DNA of 64,000 nucleotides from the NCBI GenBank assembly GCA_018815325.1, contig JAHIYE010000019.1:62001-126000 (forward strand), given 5' to 3'. Within the stretch, counting starts at the first letter, position 1. Every line of letters starts with the position of its first letter. Shown here one piece after another: positions 34,261 through 44,578 of this stretch. Below the pieces are notes generated by a model, which saw only the letters and a program-made list of their open reading frames with translations, made no database searches and had not been told where the DNA came from. This DNA is from Gammaproteobacteria bacterium. GTDB taxonomy: Bacteria; Pseudomonadota; Gammaproteobacteria; Burkholderiales; Burkholderiaceae_C. Made by a program: the position numbers and the translations under genes.

Positions 34261-35487
34261 TCAGCGTGGGTTGACCAGCCGGTCCCCCACCCGCACGGCG
34301 GACGAAATTTCCAGAATCAGTGCGTAGGAAACCCTGTCGAAGGTCTTGAACACCATGAGCAGGCCGTTGCGCTCATCGGGCAGCTTGAGCATGGGCTTTG
34401 CCGGGTCGGTTTTGTCGACCAGCCGTGCGCCATCTTTCAGGATAGCCATGACATGGCCGACCTTCATGCCGTTGTTGCTGCCGCGGTTGATGACCACCAC
34501 CTGGCTCTGCGAGGCATTCGCCACGGCGCTGCCGTACACCGAGACAATGCGGCCATCCATCTTGCCTTCAGGCGCATGCGGCACATAGCTGAGAAATTCG
34601 CGCTCGGGTTCGGGCAACAGCCGGTCACCAATTCGCATCTCTTCTTTGGCGGCCACGATATCGATGGTGGCAGGAACGATTTCTTGACGGGTTTTGCCAT
34701 CCTTGTCCGTACTCTCATGCGAATCCTCGCCGCGGATCAGCCGGGCTTGTCCCAGGTATTGGGCTTCGTAACCGAGAATTTCGCCGGAGTCCGGGTCCTT
34801 CAAAGGAGTTGCATTGCGGAAAACCCGGAATGCGGAGGGCTTGTCCTTGCCGTCGATAAAAGGGTTGCCAGCCTGACCACGGGCGTAGGCCCGGTCACCG
34901 CGGGCCAGCAAAACACGTCCCTCCTGGGCCGCCACGATGCGGGGTGCAGCATTGAGCTCCGTTTCTTCGACAACAACTGGCTCGGCGAGGAAAGGTTCTA
35001 TCTGGCTGTTTTTGAGTGCAGGGATGGCAGCATCGGCCAGGCTTTCGTAGCGGGTACGGGGCGAAACCTTGATGGTTTCCAGGGACTCCGTCTCTGCGCT
35101 GGCCTGGCCCAGGCGCAGCAGGGCTCGACCGTTGGCTTTTTCCAGGTGGAGCTGTTGTCCGGGGTAGATGCGGTGAGGATTCTGGATATCCTCCATGTTC
35201 ATGCCCCAGAGTTCGGGCCAGCGCCACGGGCTTGTGAGAAAAAGTCCCGAGATGGCCCACAAGGTGTCCCCGCGCTTGACGGTATAGCTGTCTGGCGCAT
35301 TGGGCGCCAGATCGCTCAGGGGCACGCCAGCCTGCGCGACTTGTGCGGCCGTGCTCCTTTGCTCGGTGGTGATGGGGAAATTCTGGGCCAGGGCTGGAAC
35401 TGCGAGCAGGGTCGCGGCCGACCATGCAAGCATTGAGATGCTGAATTTCGCCATCAGGTGCGGGGAGTGTGAGGTATTTTTCTGCAT
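34261..35487 (-). CDS. Secreted LysM peptidoglycan-binding protein
   Basis: The 408-aa exported protein has a signal peptide (cleavage near VPALA-QNF) and one LysM motif at about residues 67-118 (SYTVKRGDTLWAISGLF, then NPHRIYPGQQLHL). The remaining 290 residues resemble the conserved LysM protein always found divergent from def in Burkholderiales; function is probably in envelope assembly or cell-wall binding. The ATG at 35487 is used; an ATG at 35454 would give a more compact signal peptide. It is 47 bp upstream-to-downstream of dprA. Confidence 0.88.
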   Translation of the reverse strand: MQKNTSHSPHLMAKFSISMLAWSAATLLAVPALAQNFPITTEQRSTAAQVAQAGVPLSDLAPNAPDSYTVKRGDTLWAISGLFLTSPWRWPELWGMNMEDIQNPHRIYPGQQLHLEKANGRALLRLGQASAETESLETIKVSPRTRYESLADAAIPALKNSQIEPFLAEPVVVEETELNAAPRIVAAQEGRVLLARGDRAYARGQAGNPFIDGKDKPSAFRVFRNATPLKDPDSGEILGYEAQYLGQARLIRGEDSHESTDKDGKTRQEIVPATIDIVAAKEEMRIGDRLLPEPEREFLSYVPHAPEGKMDGRIVSVYGSAVANASQSQVVVINRGSNNGMKVGHVMAILKDGARLVDKTDPAKPMLKLPDERNGLLMVFKTFDRVSYALILEISSAVRVGDRLVNPR

Positions 35488-35609
35488 GCGGATGTCGGCT
35501 GGGCCTGTTCCCGTTTACCAGCAGGAGCCCGGCAAACGTGTTGAGAGTCTTGATAAATTACGCACAATTTTGCGCTCAAGCCCTTGATCGGGCAACGCTT
35601 TTTGCCTCT

Positions 35610-35618
35610 TGCTAATAC
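35610..35618 (+). promoter_or_regulatory. Possible extended -10 promoter for def-fmt
   Basis: TGCTAATAC is an extended -10 element (TGn plus TAATAC). It would give a leader of roughly 40 nt before the def ATG. No good -35 is present 17 bp upstream, which is acceptable for the extended class but lowers confidence. Confidence 0.35.
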
Positions 35619-35666
35619 GTGGTTACACAAAAGTAGCGAAAATAGCGACATCTTTGAAGAGAACCC

Positions 35667-36176
35667 ATGGCTTTACTACCCATTCTTTGTTACCCCGATT
35701 CCCGGCTGCACAAGGTTGCCAAGCCGGTAGAGACTGTGGACGCGCGCATCAAGACGCTGATTGCCGACATGCTGGAAACCATGTACGACGCCAACGGCAT
35801 TGGCTTGGCGGCGACCCAGGTTGACGTGCATGAGCGCCTTATCGTGATTGATACTTCTGAGCAGCGGGACCAGCCACTGGTGCTGATCAACCCGGAACTC
35901 ACGTGGACCAGTGCGGGAAAACACCTCAACGACGAGGGCTGCCTGTCCGTGCCAGGTATTTATGATGGCGTCGAACGCTTCGATGCGGTCAAGGTCACGG
36001 CGCTGGACGGCGACGGTCGCTCGCGGTCGGTGGAGGCCGATGGCTTGCTGGCCGTCTGCATCCAGCATGAGATGGACCACCTGATGGGCAAGGTCTTTGT
36101 GGAATACCTCTCGCCCCTGAAGCGCAACCGGATCAAGACCAAAATGCTCAAGCAGCTGAAGGAAGCGAATGCGTGA
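35667..36176 (+). CDS. def: Peptide deformylase
   Basis: Removes the N-formyl group from nascent proteins. The 169-aa metalloenzyme shows all three motifs: [11 protein letters not shown] (~46), EGCLSVPG (~90, Cys metal ligand) and [12 protein letters not shown] (~133, HExxH). Metal is usually Fe2+. It forms the usual operon with fmt, 51 bp downstream, and is divergent from the LysM gene. Confidence 0.97.
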   Translation: MALLPILCYPDSRLHKVAKPVETVDARIKTLIADMLETMYDANGIGLAATQVDVHERLIVIDTSEQRDQPLVLINPELTWTSAGKHLNDEGCLSVPGIYDGVERFDAVKVTALDGDGRSRSVEADGLLAVCIQHEMDHLMGKVFVEYLSPLKRNRIKTKMLKQLKEANA

Positions 36177-36227
36177 GCCGGGCCCTTGCGCGCCTGCAAG
36201 ACGGCTGAACCAGATTCGCTGAATCGG

Positions 36228-37268
36228 ATGAGAATCATTTTTGCCGGGACGCCGGACTTTGCCCGTGTCGCGCTGGAGCGACTCCAGGCGGCAGGCTTTG
36301 AGATTGCCCTGGTGCTGACACAGCCCGATCGCCCTGCGGGGCGAGGTCTGAAGCTGCAAGCCTCCAGTGTCAAGCAGTTCGCGCTGGAAAAAGGCATTGC
36401 GGTGGCGCAGCCGCGCAGCCTGCGACTTGACGGCAAATACCCGGAAGATGCAGTAGCCGCGCGCAAGGCGATCGAAGCGGCCGATGCACAGGCCATGGTG
36501 GTGGCTGCCTATGGCCTGATATTGCCGCAGTGGGTGTTGACGCTGATGAGCGAGGCGCCTGACAGGCCACAGGGCGTTGGCCGTCTCAAGTTCGGCTGCC
36601 TCAACATCCATGCGTCCTTGTTGCCACGCTGGCGCGGTGCGGCGCCGATTCACCGGGCGATTGAGGCGGGTGACCGCGAGACGGGCGTGACCATCATGCA
36701 GATGGACGCGGGACTCGATACGGGCGACATGCTGCTGGTGGAAAAACTGCCCATTGTTCATGAGGGCCCTCAAGCTGACACCACCGGCATGTTGCACGAC
36801 AAACTGGCCGCGCTGGGCGGTCGCCTGATCGTGGAGGCGCTGGAACTGGCCGCCTGTGGCGGACTTCAACCGGTGCCGCAAGCGGGGAAGGGTGTGAGCT
36901 ATGCACACAAGATCGAGAAACACGAGGCCCGGATCGACTGGCATTTGCCGGCGGACCAGATTGACAGGCGTATCCGGGCCTTCAACCCCTTTCCCGGCGC
37001 GTTTACGGAACTGAAGGGGGAGACCTTCAAGATATGGTCGGCCCGGCCTTCGCCCGCGATGCCGTCGGCAACCGCTGTTTGCGGAGAGATTTTGACCGTA
37101 GCCCACGTTGCTGTTGAGGTGTGCGCTATGAATTCGATAGTGCAGCTGCTGGAGATCCAGCGTGCAGGCGGCAAACGGCTCAAGCTGGCGGATTTTCTGC
37201 GCGGCTTTGAACTCACGCCCGGCATGGTGTTCGACTCGTCCACCAGTGACAAGGCCGACATGGCATAA
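36228..37268 (+). CDS. fmt: Methionyl-tRNA formyltransferase
   Basis: Transfers formyl from 10-formyl-THF to initiator Met-tRNA. The 346-aa protein has [20 protein letters not shown] at the N-terminus, the folate-binding/catalytic block [21 protein letters not shown] (~125) and [10 protein letters not shown], then the C-terminal OB-fold domain. The ATG at 36228 gives [11 protein letters not shown]. Slightly long, with an insert near residue 110 ([12 protein letters not shown]). Confidence 0.97.
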   Translation: MRIIFAGTPDFARVALERLQAAGFEIALVLTQPDRPAGRGLKLQASSVKQFALEKGIAVAQPRSLRLDGKYPEDAVAARKAIEAADAQAMVVAAYGLILPQWVLTLMSEAPDRPQGVGRLKFGCLNIHASLLPRWRGAAPIHRAIEAGDRETGVTIMQMDAGLDTGDMLLVEKLPIVHEGPQADTTGMLHDKLAALGGRLIVEALELAACGGLQPVPQAGKGVSYAHKIEKHEARIDWHLPADQIDRRIRAFNPFPGAFTELKGETFKIWSARPSPAMPSATAVCGEILTVAHVAVEVCAMNSIVQLLEIQRAGGKRLKLADFLRGFELTPGMVFDSSTSDKADMA

Positions 37269-37339
37269 GTCCTGCAAGCCAGACCTCGCAGCGGGTGCGC
37301 GCTGCAAGTTTTCAGAAGATTGAACGTCCGGGATTCATC

Positions 37340-38083
37340 GTGTTTTTCATTTCCACCAACTACCGTCACCCCGAATTCCGCAAGGGTGTGCGTGACATGC
37401 TGTCCGTCGCGCCCGGCATAGCTGCCTGGGGGCTCATGACGGGTGTGGCCATGGTCAAGTCCGGCATGAGCGTATTCGAGGCCCTGCTGATGGGGCTGAT
37501 CGTCTTTGCCGGCAGCTCGCAACTGGCGGCCATACCGCTGATTGCCGCTGGGGCGCCGATGTGGATCATTTTGGCCACGGGCTTTTGCGTGAATCTGCGC
37601 TTCGTGGTGTTCAGCATCCACCTGCGCCCCTACATGATGCATTTGCCGCGCTGGCAGCGCATGGTCAGCGGCTACCTGACCGCCGACCTGACCTATGTGC
37701 TGTTCACCCGGCGTCATCCACACCCGGCTGAGGACGCGGCGGGGCGGCGGGGTGAGCAGGCCTATCTGGCCGGCAACAGCATGGTGAACTGGCTCTGCTG
37801 GGTGATCATGAGCGTGGTCGGTGTGGTCACAGCCAATTTCATTCCCACCCACTGGGGTCTGGGGTTTGCCGGCATTCTCGCGCTGGTGGGCATGTTGAGC
37901 TCGCTGGCATCCAGCCGCTTGCGTGTGGTGTCGGCTGGCATCGCGGGGGCGGCGGCTGTCGCGGCCTTCGCCCTGCCGCTCAAGCTCAATATTCTGGTGG
38001 CGATTGCGGCTGCCGTGGCGCTGTGTCTGATGCTGGAGAAGATGCCTGTGGGTGGACGTCCGGATCAACAGGGGGTGAAATGA
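37340..38083 (+). CDS. azlC: AzlC family branched-chain amino-acid exporter subunit
   Basis: Inner-membrane large subunit of an AzlCD (YgaZH-like) two-component amino-acid exporter. The 247-aa protein has six to seven hydrophobic helices and the family start PEFRKGVRDMLSVAPGIAAW followed by GLIVFAGSSQLAAIPLIAAG. A GTG start at 37340 is chosen; an ATG at 37397 would truncate the first family segment. It ends in a 4-nt ATGA overlap with azlD, so the pair is translationally coupled. It lies 71 bp after fmt. Confidence 0.9.
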   Translation: MFFISTNYRHPEFRKGVRDMLSVAPGIAAWGLMTGVAMVKSGMSVFEALLMGLIVFAGSSQLAAIPLIAAGAPMWIILATGFCVNLRFVVFSIHLRPYMMHLPRWQRMVSGYLTADLTYVLFTRRHPHPAEDAAGRRGEQAYLAGNSMVNWLCWVIMSVVGVVTANFIPTHWGLGFAGILALVGMLSSLASSRLRVVSAGIAGAAAVAAFALPLKLNILVAIAAAVALCLMLEKMPVGGRPDQQGVK

Positions 38084-38427
38084 GCGAAACCGATCTCTGG
38101 ACGCTGGCAACCATTGTCGGGCTGGCCTGCGTGACCGTGTTGACCCGCTCGTTCTTCTTCCTCTCCAGTCGTCCCTGGAGCCTGCCGCACTGGGCGCAGC
38201 GCGGCCTGCAGTACGCGCCCATTGCGGCCCTGTCTGCCGTGATCGTGCCCGAAATCGTCATGACGCAAGGCCATCTGGTCACGACCTGGCAGGATGCCCG
38301 GCTGTTTGCGGCGGCTGCGGGCGCGTCCTGGTATTTCTGGCGCCGCGGCGCCGGGCATGCGGTGCTGGGTACGATTGTGTCGGGCATGGTGGTCTATCTG
38401 CCGCTGCATCTCGGACTGGGCTGGTAA
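38080..38427 (+). CDS. azlD: AzlD family small exporter subunit
   Basis: The 115-aa small partner of AzlC has four predicted TM helices and the family motif TVLTRSFFFL near residue 22, then ALQYAPIAALSAVIVPEIV-like sequence (here QYAPIAALSAVIVPEIVMT). Start ATG at 38080 overlaps the azlC stop. Substrate is probably branched-chain amino acids by family. Confidence 0.9.
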   Translation: MSETDLWTLATIVGLACVTVLTRSFFFLSSRPWSLPHWAQRGLQYAPIAALSAVIVPEIVMTQGHLVTTWQDARLFAAAAGASWYFWRRGAGHAVLGTIVSGMVVYLPLHLGLGW

Positions 38428-38532
38428 GGCGGGTTCTCTGCCCCGCATAAAATCAGGGGCTACGCGTGGCCGCAGCTGCAGCCCGCATTTCGCCAACCAC
38501 CGGTTTGCTCCGCCCATTCAGCTTCAATCTTT

Positions 38533-39726
38533 ATGAACGTCATCCGTTTTTCCGATCTCTGTGCCCAGGGCAAAGCCGCTGGCCAGCGTGTGTTCATTCG
38601 TGCCGATCTCAATGTGCCGCAGGACGATGCCGGTCACATCACCGAAGACACCCGCATCCGGGCTTCCATACCCTGCATCCAGATGGCGCTTGACGCAGGG
38701 GCCGCCGTGATGGTGACGTCCCACCTTGGGCGCCCGACCGAAGGCGAGTTCAAGCCAGCCGATTCGCTTGCGCCTGTCGCTCGTCGTCTGGGCGAGCTCA
38801 TGCAGCGGGAAGTGCCCTTGGTGTCCAACTGGGTGGAGGGTGTCACGGTGCAGCCGGGCCAGTTGATCATGCTGGAGAACTGCCGTCTCAACAAGGGTGA
38901 GAAAAAGAATAACGAAGAACTTGCCAGGAAGATGGCGGCCCTGTGCGATATCTTTGTGCACGATGCCTTTGGCACGGCCCACCGCGCCGAGGCATCCACC
39001 TATGGCATTGCGCAGTTCGCCAAGGTCGCCTGCGCCGGCCCGCTGCTGGCGGCCGAGATGGATGCGATCACGCAGGCACTGGCCAAGCCGAAGCGCCCTC
39101 TGGTCGCCATCGTGGCTGGCTCCAAGGTTTCAACCAAGCTGACCATCCTGAAAAGCCTGGCCTCCAGGGTGGACCAGCTGATCGTAGGTGGCGGCATTGC
39201 CAATACGTTCATGCTCGCGGCGGGTCTGAACATTGGCAAAAGCCTGGCAGAAGCTGACCTGCTGGAGGAGGCCAGGGCAGTCATCGATGCCATGAAAGCG
39301 CGCGGCGCGGCGGTGCCTATTCCCGTCGATGTGGTGACAGCCAAGACCTTTGCGGCCGATGCGCCGGCCACGACCAAGGCCGCGACAGACGTTGCCGATG
39401 ACGATCTGATCCTGGATATTGGCCCGCAGACGGCAGAGGCCCTCGCAACCCAGCTCAAAGCGGCCGGTACCATCGTGTGGAACGGCCCGGTGGGCGTGTT
39501 CGAGTTCGATGCGTTTGCACATGGCACAGAGACCATTGCGCGTGCGATTGCCGATAGTGCGGCGTTTTCAATTGCCGGTGGCGGTGACACGCTGGCGGCC
39601 ATTGCGAAGTACGGCATTGAAAAACAGGTGGGCTATATCTCGACAGGAGGAGGCGCTTTCCTGGAGGTGCTGGAAGGCAAAACCCTGCCGGCCTTCGAGA
39701 TCCTGACGCGTCGCGCAGCCGCTTGA
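38533..39726 (+). CDS. pgk: Phosphoglycerate kinase
   Basis: Glycolysis/gluconeogenesis: 1,3-bisphosphoglycerate plus ADP to 3-phosphoglycerate plus ATP. The 397-aa protein shows the N-terminal signature [20 protein letters not shown], the substrate-binding [22 protein letters not shown], and the C-terminal nucleotide motifs [18 protein letters not shown] and [13 protein letters not shown] plus GGGDTLAAI. Its stop codon is 13 bp from the convergent hypE stop, at the edge of the hydrogenase operon. Confidence 0.98.
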   Translation: MNVIRFSDLCAQGKAAGQRVFIRADLNVPQDDAGHITEDTRIRASIPCIQMALDAGAAVMVTSHLGRPTEGEFKPADSLAPVARRLGELMQREVPLVSNWVEGVTVQPGQLIMLENCRLNKGEKKNNEELARKMAALCDIFVHDAFGTAHRAEASTYGIAQFAKVACAGPLLAAEMDAITQALAKPKRPLVAIVAGSKVSTKLTILKSLASRVDQLIVGGGIANTFMLAAGLNIGKSLAEADLLEEARAVIDAMKARGAAVPIPVDVVTAKTFAADAPATTKAATDVADDDLILDIGPQTAEALATQLKAAGTIVWNGPVGVFEFDAFAHGTETIARAIADSAAFSIAGGGDTLAAIAKYGIEKQVGYISTGGGAFLEVLEGKTLPAFEILTRRAAA

Positions 39727-39739
39727 CGATTCAAGGGCC

Positions 39740-40801
39740 TTAGCAAATCCGAGGCAAGGGCTCGCCGCTGAGCCAGTCCACCACCCGGCGTCCACCGAAT
39801 GCCGTGGCCAGTTGCACGAAATGATGAGGGTCTTCGATCACATGGCCAATGCGTTGTGCGTGTGTGCCGAGAGGGTGTGCCTGCATGGCCGCCAACACGG
39901 CATCAGCTGACTCAGGTGCCACCGCGGCAACCAGTTTGCCTTCATTGGCGATATACAGCGGGTCCAGTCCCAGCAACTCGCAGGCCGAGATCACCTGGGG
40001 TTTTACGGGTATGGCGGCCTCCTGCAGCAGCATGCCAACGCCGGACTGGCGCGCAATCTCATTGAGGGCCGTGGCCAGTCCACCACGTGTGGGGTCACGC
40101 AGCACATGCACAGCACCCTCTGGCACAGCCGCCAGCATGGCCGCCACCAGGGTGTGAAGCGCGGCAGAGTCCGAATGGAGCGTGGTTTCGAAGCCGAGGG
40201 ATTCGCGCTGTGACAGCACGGCCACGCCGTGGTCCCCCATGCTGCCGGACACGATCAGCGCATCACCCGGGCGAGCCCCGGCACCACCGATCGAACGCGC
40301 CTGTGGCACCAGGCCCAAGCCGGTTGTGCTGATGAATACACCATCGCCCTTGCCGCGCTCGACCACCTTGGTATCACCCGTGACGATGGGAACCCCCGCC
40401 TCGCGCGAGGCCACCGCCATGGATTCGACGATGCGCCGCAGGTCGGCCAGTGGGAACCCCTCCTCCAGGATGAAACACGCCGTCAGGTACAGGGGCATGG
40501 CCCCCAGCATGGCGATATCGTTGATCGTGCCGTGCACGGACAGGCTGCCGATGTCGCCTCCCGGGAAGAACAGTGGCGAAATCACATGCGCATCGCAGGC
40601 CATCACAAGACGATGGCCGGGAGGTGGTGCAGCGAGCAGCGCGCCGTCATTGCCCTGGCGCAGGGCCTCGTTGTCAAAGGCACGCAGGAACAGCGTTTCG
40701 GTCAGCTGGGCTGACTGGCGGCCACCCGCGCCGTGGTTCATGTCAACACGGCCGTGCTTGAAGTCAATGGGACGGATGTAGTCGCGGTTTGTTTTGCTCA
40801 T
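39740..40801 (-). CDS. hypE: Hydrogenase maturation carbamoyl dehydratase HypE
   Basis: Converts a carbamoyl group on its C-terminal cysteine to thiocyanate, source of the CN ligands of the [NiFe] site. The 353-aa PurM-like protein begins MSKTNRDYIRPIDFKHGRVD with the GGRQSAQL block, includes FPGGDIGSLSVHGTINDIAM and DPTRGGLATALNEIA, and ends in the essential LPRIC tail. The start at 40801 overlaps the hypD stop (ATGA). It is the last gene of the operon. Confidence 0.97.
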   Translation of the reverse strand: MSKTNRDYIRPIDFKHGRVDMNHGAGGRQSAQLTETLFLRAFDNEALRQGNDGALLAAPPPGHRLVMACDAHVISPLFFPGGDIGSLSVHGTINDIAMLGAMPLYLTACFILEEGFPLADLRRIVESMAVASREAGVPIVTGDTKVVERGKGDGVFISTTGLGLVPQARSIGGAGARPGDALIVSGSMGDHGVAVLSQRESLGFETTLHSDSAALHTLVAAMLAAVPEGAVHVLRDPTRGGLATALNEIARQSGVGMLLQEAAIPVKPQVISACELLGLDPLYIANEGKLVAAVAPESADAVLAAMQAHPLGTHAQRIGHVIEDPHHFVQLATAFGGRRVVDWLSGEPLPRIC

Positions 40802-41937
40802 GCAGTGACCACCGGAATGTTCCGGAATCGCCCGTAGAGGTAGTGCGCGGCACAGGCCCCCTCGCTGGAAACCATGCAGGAGCCCATGGGGCTGTCGGGC
40901 GTGCAGACTGTACCGAACAGCTTGCAGTCGGTGGGATGCTTGACACCGCGCAGGATGGTTCCGCACTCACACTGCTTGTGGTCGGTCACGCGGCGGTACT
41001 GAATGCCAAACCGCTGCTCGGCATCAAAGTCGGAAAATTCGGGGCGGATTCTGAGGGCACTGAGGGGTACCTCACCCAGCCCCCGCCATTCAAAGCTGTC
41101 GCGCAACTCAAATACCCGCGCCATGACGGCCTGTGCAGCCGCATTGCCATGCCGGGAAACGGCGCGCGTGAACTGGTTCTCGACGCAGGCACGTCCTTCG
41201 TTGACCTGCCGAACCAGCATCAGGATGGCCTGCATCACATCCAGCGGCTCAAACCCCGCAATCACCACCGGTTTGCGGTAGTGTCGGGCAAACGGCTCGT
41301 AAGGGGCAGAGCCAATGATGATGCTGACGTGTGCCGGGCCCACAAATCCATCCAGTGGGAGCGTGCCGTACTGTTGTACTTCGGGTGACTCCAGGATGTG
41401 CGTGATGGCGCTTGGGGTCAACACATGGCAGCACAGCACGCTGAAATTCTTCAGTTTTTCACACTCTGCCTGCTGGATGACCAGTGCGGTGGGCGGCGTG
41501 GTGGTCTCAAAACCAATGGCCAGAAACACCACCTCGCGCTCAGGGTTGGCGCGTGCGAGTGCCAGTGCATCGGCAGGGGAGTACACCATGCGGATATCTG
41601 CGCCGCGGGCTTTGGCTTGCATCAGCGACAGACCTTCCGAGGCGGGCACGCGCATCACGTCACCGTAGGTACAGAGCATCACGCCGTGGTCGAGTGCCAG
41701 TGTGATGGCCATGTCCACGCGGCCGATCGGCAGCACGCATACGGGGCAACCCGGTCCGTGGATCATGCGGATGTTGTCAGGCAAGAGATCCAGCACACCA
41801 TAGCGCGCCAGTGCATGGGTGTGGCCGCCACAGAACTCCATGAAGCTGTAGTGGCGTTCAGGGCTTGCTTCAGCCTTCAGTTGGTCTGCCATGCGCTGCG
41901 CCACTGCGCCATCGCGAAACTCATCGATGTACTTCAT
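40798..41937 (-). CDS. hypD: Hydrogenase maturation protein HypD
   Basis: Iron-sulfur scaffold on which, with HypC, the Fe(CN)2CO unit is built. The 379-aa protein has FMEFCGGHTHALARYG (~32), GPGCPVCVLP (~63) with the conserved cysteines, FLAIGFETTTPPTA, and a C-terminal [4Fe-4S] Cys cluster (QCECGTILRG, DCKLFGTVCTP, GSCMVSSEGAC). It overlaps hypC and hypE by 4 nt each. Confidence 0.97.
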   Translation of the reverse strand: MKYIDEFRDGAVAQRMADQLKAEASPERHYSFMEFCGGHTHALARYGVLDLLPDNIRMIHGPGCPVCVLPIGRVDMAITLALDHGVMLCTYGDVMRVPASEGLSLMQAKARGADIRMVYSPADALALARANPEREVVFLAIGFETTTPPTALVIQQAECEKLKNFSVLCCHVLTPSAITHILESPEVQQYGTLPLDGFVGPAHVSIIIGSAPYEPFARHYRKPVVIAGFEPLDVMQAILMLVRQVNEGRACVENQFTRAVSRHGNAAAQAVMARVFELRDSFEWRGLGEVPLSALRIRPEFSDFDAEQRFGIQYRRVTDHKQCECGTILRGVKHPTDCKLFGTVCTPDSPMGSCMVSSEGACAAHYLYGRFRNIPVVTA

Positions 41938-42158
41938 GGGCGACTCTGCGCCAGCTCGGCAAACAAGGCCAGCGTGGCCTCGGCCTCCTCGACATCCAGC
42001 AGGCCGATGGCATGCCCCACATGGACGATCACATAGTCACCGATTCGCGCTTCCGGTACCAGGGCAATGGAGATGGTTTTGCGCACACCGCCAAGTTCAA
42101 CCACGGCATTGTCCGAATTTTGCAGCTCCACGATCAGGGCGGGCAGGGCCAGGCACAT
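41934..42158 (-). CDS. hypC: Hydrogenase assembly chaperone HypC
   Basis: The 74-aa chaperone carries the iron unit to the large subunit. The essential Cys2 follows Met1 (MCLALPALIVEL), and the motif VGDYVIVHVGHAIGLLD-type segment (here IGDYVIVHVGHAIGLLD) is present. It starts 2 bp after hypF ends and overlaps hypD by 4 nt. Confidence 0.95.
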   Translation of the reverse strand: MCLALPALIVELQNSDNAVVELGGVRKTISIALVPEARIGDYVIVHVGHAIGLLDVEEAEATLALFAELAQSRP

Positions 42159-42160
42159 GT

Positions 42161-43354
42161 TCAGACCTCCACCGCAAGCGGTGAGCGCAAGGCTTGCGCG
42201 GACATAGCATCCGGATGCACTTTGCAGGCGGCTATCCAGGCCTGGCCGAGCGCCAGACCTGCGTCACCGCAAGGTGTGTCTTGAGGCTGATACACCGTCT
42301 GCCCACCCAGGCGAAGCTGGTCGATCAGTGCATCCCTCAATACCCGGTTGACGAAGCAGCCCCCACCCAGCACGACCACCGAACTGGCCTTGGCCTGGGC
42401 GAGTTCAAGCGTGCGGTACGCCAGTCCGCTGGCCAGCGCGAGATGGAACATGGCGGCCCCCTGGCCCTGGGTCTCGGGGTTTTGGGGCAAGTCGAGCAAT
42501 TCACCGAGCAGCTGCGTCAGGTCCAGCGACTGCCATGGACAGGAAAAGCCAGGATGCGACAGCAGCCATTCACGCGCCTGCTTTTCCAACGATATGGCCG
42601 CCTCGGCCTCGAAGGCTTGCCGCACGCTCAGGCCCAAGGCACCCGCCGCAGCGTCAAACCAGCGCCCGGCACTGCTGCTGACGGGGCATTGCAGCTGGCG
42701 TTGCAGCAGGGTTTGAACGCCCTGTGCAACGGTGGCGCCTACCAGCGGGGCAAACCGGGGGACGATCTCATTGCCACGGCCCAGAGCATGCAGCGCGGCA
42801 GCCGCCATGCGCCAGGGTTCACGCGCGGCCATGTCTGCCCCAGGCATGGGCAATGGCGTCAGATGGTCCAGCCGCAGCCAGCGGTGCGCAGCCAGTCCGC
42901 CGTCGAGCCAGAGGAGCTCCCCACCCCAGGCCGTGCCATCGGTCCCCAAGCCCACGCCATCGAGGGCGATACCGATCACGGGTGACGCAAGCGCCTGTTC
43001 GGCCAGGGTCACGCCTATGTGCGCATGGTGATGTTGCACACCCTGTGCTGGCACCCCGAGTTCATGAGCCAGCGACAGGGCAAGGCGTGTGCTGTGGAAA
43101 TCCGGATGCAAGTCATGTGCAACGGCGTGCAAGGGTCCGGTGGCTTGTGACAGCAGTGTTTCCACCGAGCGTTCAAGGGCTTCACAATGGGCTGCCTTGC
43201 CGAGGTCGCCATGAACCCGAGACCAGTACACCGTGTCACCATCGATCAGGCAGGCGCGGTTTTTCAGGTAGGCGCCACAAGCCAGCACGCGCGCTGGTGC
43301 TGGGGCGGGCAATCTGGATGAATGGACCTGGGATGTCATGAGGTCAGTGGGCAT
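42161..43354 (-). CDS. hypF: Short HypF: Kae1/HypF C-terminal carbamoyltransferase domain only
   Basis: HypF activates carbamoyl phosphate and transfers the carbamoyl group to HypE. This 397-aa version is about half the usual ~750-800 aa. It retains only the Kae1-like domain, seen as [14 protein letters not shown], the metal-binding [32 protein letters not shown] and [13 protein letters not shown]. The acylphosphatase, zinc-finger and YrdC-like domains are missing. There is no sign of frameshift: the frame is intact, the operon is tight and the next genes overlap. A short HypF of this type is known from the megaplasmid-encoded hydrogenase cluster of Cupriavidus necator. An alternative ATG is at 43339. 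Confidence 0.9.
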   Translation of the reverse strand: MPTDLMTSQVHSSRLPAPAPARVLACGAYLKNRACLIDGDTVYWSRVHGDLGKAAHCEALERSVETLLSQATGPLHAVAHDLHPDFHSTRLALSLAHELGVPAQGVQHHHAHIGVTLAEQALASPVIGIALDGVGLGTDGTAWGGELLWLDGGLAAHRWLRLDHLTPLPMPGADMAAREPWRMAAAALHALGRGNEIVPRFAPLVGATVAQGVQTLLQRQLQCPVSSSAGRWFDAAAGALGLSVRQAFEAEAAISLEKQAREWLLSHPGFSCPWQSLDLTQLLGELLDLPQNPETQGQGAAMFHLALASGLAYRTLELAQAKASSVVVLGGGCFVNRVLRDALIDQLRLGGQTVYQPQDTPCGDAGLALGQAWIAACKVHPDAMSAQALRSPLAVEV

Positions 43355-44219
43355 GCAGCCAGTTGAGCCAGGCCGTCATGCCATCCCCCCGGGTGGCGGA
43401 TATCTGCAGTACCTCGATACTGGGGTTGATGCGGCGCGCATAGGCAATGCACGTTTGTACGTCGAAGTTCACATGCGGCAACAGGTCCATCTTGTTGATG
43501 AGCATCAGGCTGGCCGCGGCAAACATGTCGGGGTACTTGAGGGGTTTGTCTTCGCCCTCGGTGACTGACAGGATCACGACTTTGGCAAGCTCGCCCAGGT
43601 CCCACATCGCAGGGCAGACAAGGTTGCCCACGTTCTCGATGAACAGCATGGCCTCTGTGCGTTGATGCCCCGGCGCTGGATGCGCATGGTGGTGGCCTGC
43701 CTGATGCAGGTCGAGCTGTGCAAAGGCCTGGCCGACCATGCGGGCGTCCAGGTGACAACCGCGCCCGGTGTTGACCTGGATGGCCGGCGCACCTGTGGCG
43801 CGGATACGCTCGGCGTCGAGGCTGGTCTGCTGGTCTCCTTCGATCACGGCCACCGGCAAATGCGGTGCTTGCTGTTTCAGTGCTTCGATGGTGGCACATA
43901 GCAGCGTGGTCTTGCCGGAACCCGGACTGGAGAGCAGATTGAAGGCGGTGATGCCATGTGCCGCGAAATGGGCGCGGTTGTCGGTCGCATATTGCTGGTT
44001 GGCGCCCAGCACGTCGGCTTCGATCTGGATGGCCCGCATCGGACTCATGCCGGGCACCGACACGCCTGCAGCATGGGTGCCGAAGTGCAGGACACCTGTA
44101 CTCGTCACCGCATGGACCGAATGCGCAAGGCTTTGTGCCTGGGCATAGGGGTGAGCATGAGCATGGCTCTGCTTCAGGCTGGAATCTGTTGGGGTATCGC
44201 AACCACACACTACACACAT
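43344..44219 (-). CDS. hypB: Hydrogenase nickel incorporation GTPase HypB
   Basis: GTPase that works with HypA to insert nickel. The 291-aa protein starts [11 protein letters not shown], a CxxCGC high-affinity metal motif, followed by a short His-rich stretch (HAHAHPYAQ). The SIMIBI G domain has [13 protein letters not shown] (P loop), [13 protein letters not shown], the metal-site segment [26 protein letters not shown] and NKMDLLPH. The His-rich segment is far shorter than in HypB forms that store nickel. Overlaps hypA by 10 nt and hypF by 11 nt. Confidence 0.96.
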   Translation of the reverse strand: MCVVCGCDTPTDSSLKQSHAHAHPYAQAQSLAHSVHAVTSTGVLHFGTHAAGVSVPGMSPMRAIQIEADVLGANQQYATDNRAHFAAHGITAFNLLSSPGSGKTTLLCATIEALKQQAPHLPVAVIEGDQQTSLDAERIRATGAPAIQVNTGRGCHLDARMVGQAFAQLDLHQAGHHHAHPAPGHQRTEAMLFIENVGNLVCPAMWDLGELAKVVILSVTEGEDKPLKYPDMFAAASLMLINKMDLLPHVNFDVQTCIAYARRINPSIEVLQISATRGDGMTAWLNWLHAH

Positions 44220-44578
44220 GGTGTGCTCCTTTCTTCGTCCAGCACCAGCAGGTCCAGCACGCGCAATGTGTCGCCACCCGTCGGCGTCACAGGGTAGCCG
44301 CTGCACTGTGGGCAAGGATCGGCGCGGGTATTGATGGTGACCTCCGCGTTACAGCGTGCACACCAGGCGCGTCCTGCCGGTTCATCGATGGTGATCTGTG
44401 CCCCCTGCAGGCAAGTGCCGGGAGCGATGGCGTCGAGTGCAAAGCGCAAGGCCTCGACCTCCACACCGGCTAAGGCCCCCGCTTCGAGATGCAACTGCCC
44501 GACACGCAAAAAACGTTCGCGCGCGGCCGCCTGCTCCACCATGCGCAGAATGTCAGTGGCCAGGCTCAGCTCATGCAT
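44210..44578 (-). CDS. hypA: Hydrogenase nickel chaperone HypA
   Basis: The 122-aa metallochaperone has the N-terminal [11 protein letters not shown] with nickel-ligand His2, and a zinc site made of WCARCNAEV and [10 protein letters not shown] (two CxxC pairs). Delivers nickel with HypB to the large subunit precursor. Overlaps the maturation protease gene by 8 nt. Confidence 0.95.
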   Translation of the reverse strand: MHELSLATDILRMVEQAAARERFLRVGQLHLEAGALAGVEVEALRFALDAIAPGTCLQGAQITIDEPAGRAWCARCNAEVTINTRADPCPQCSGYPVTPTGGDTLRVLDLLVLDEERSTPCV

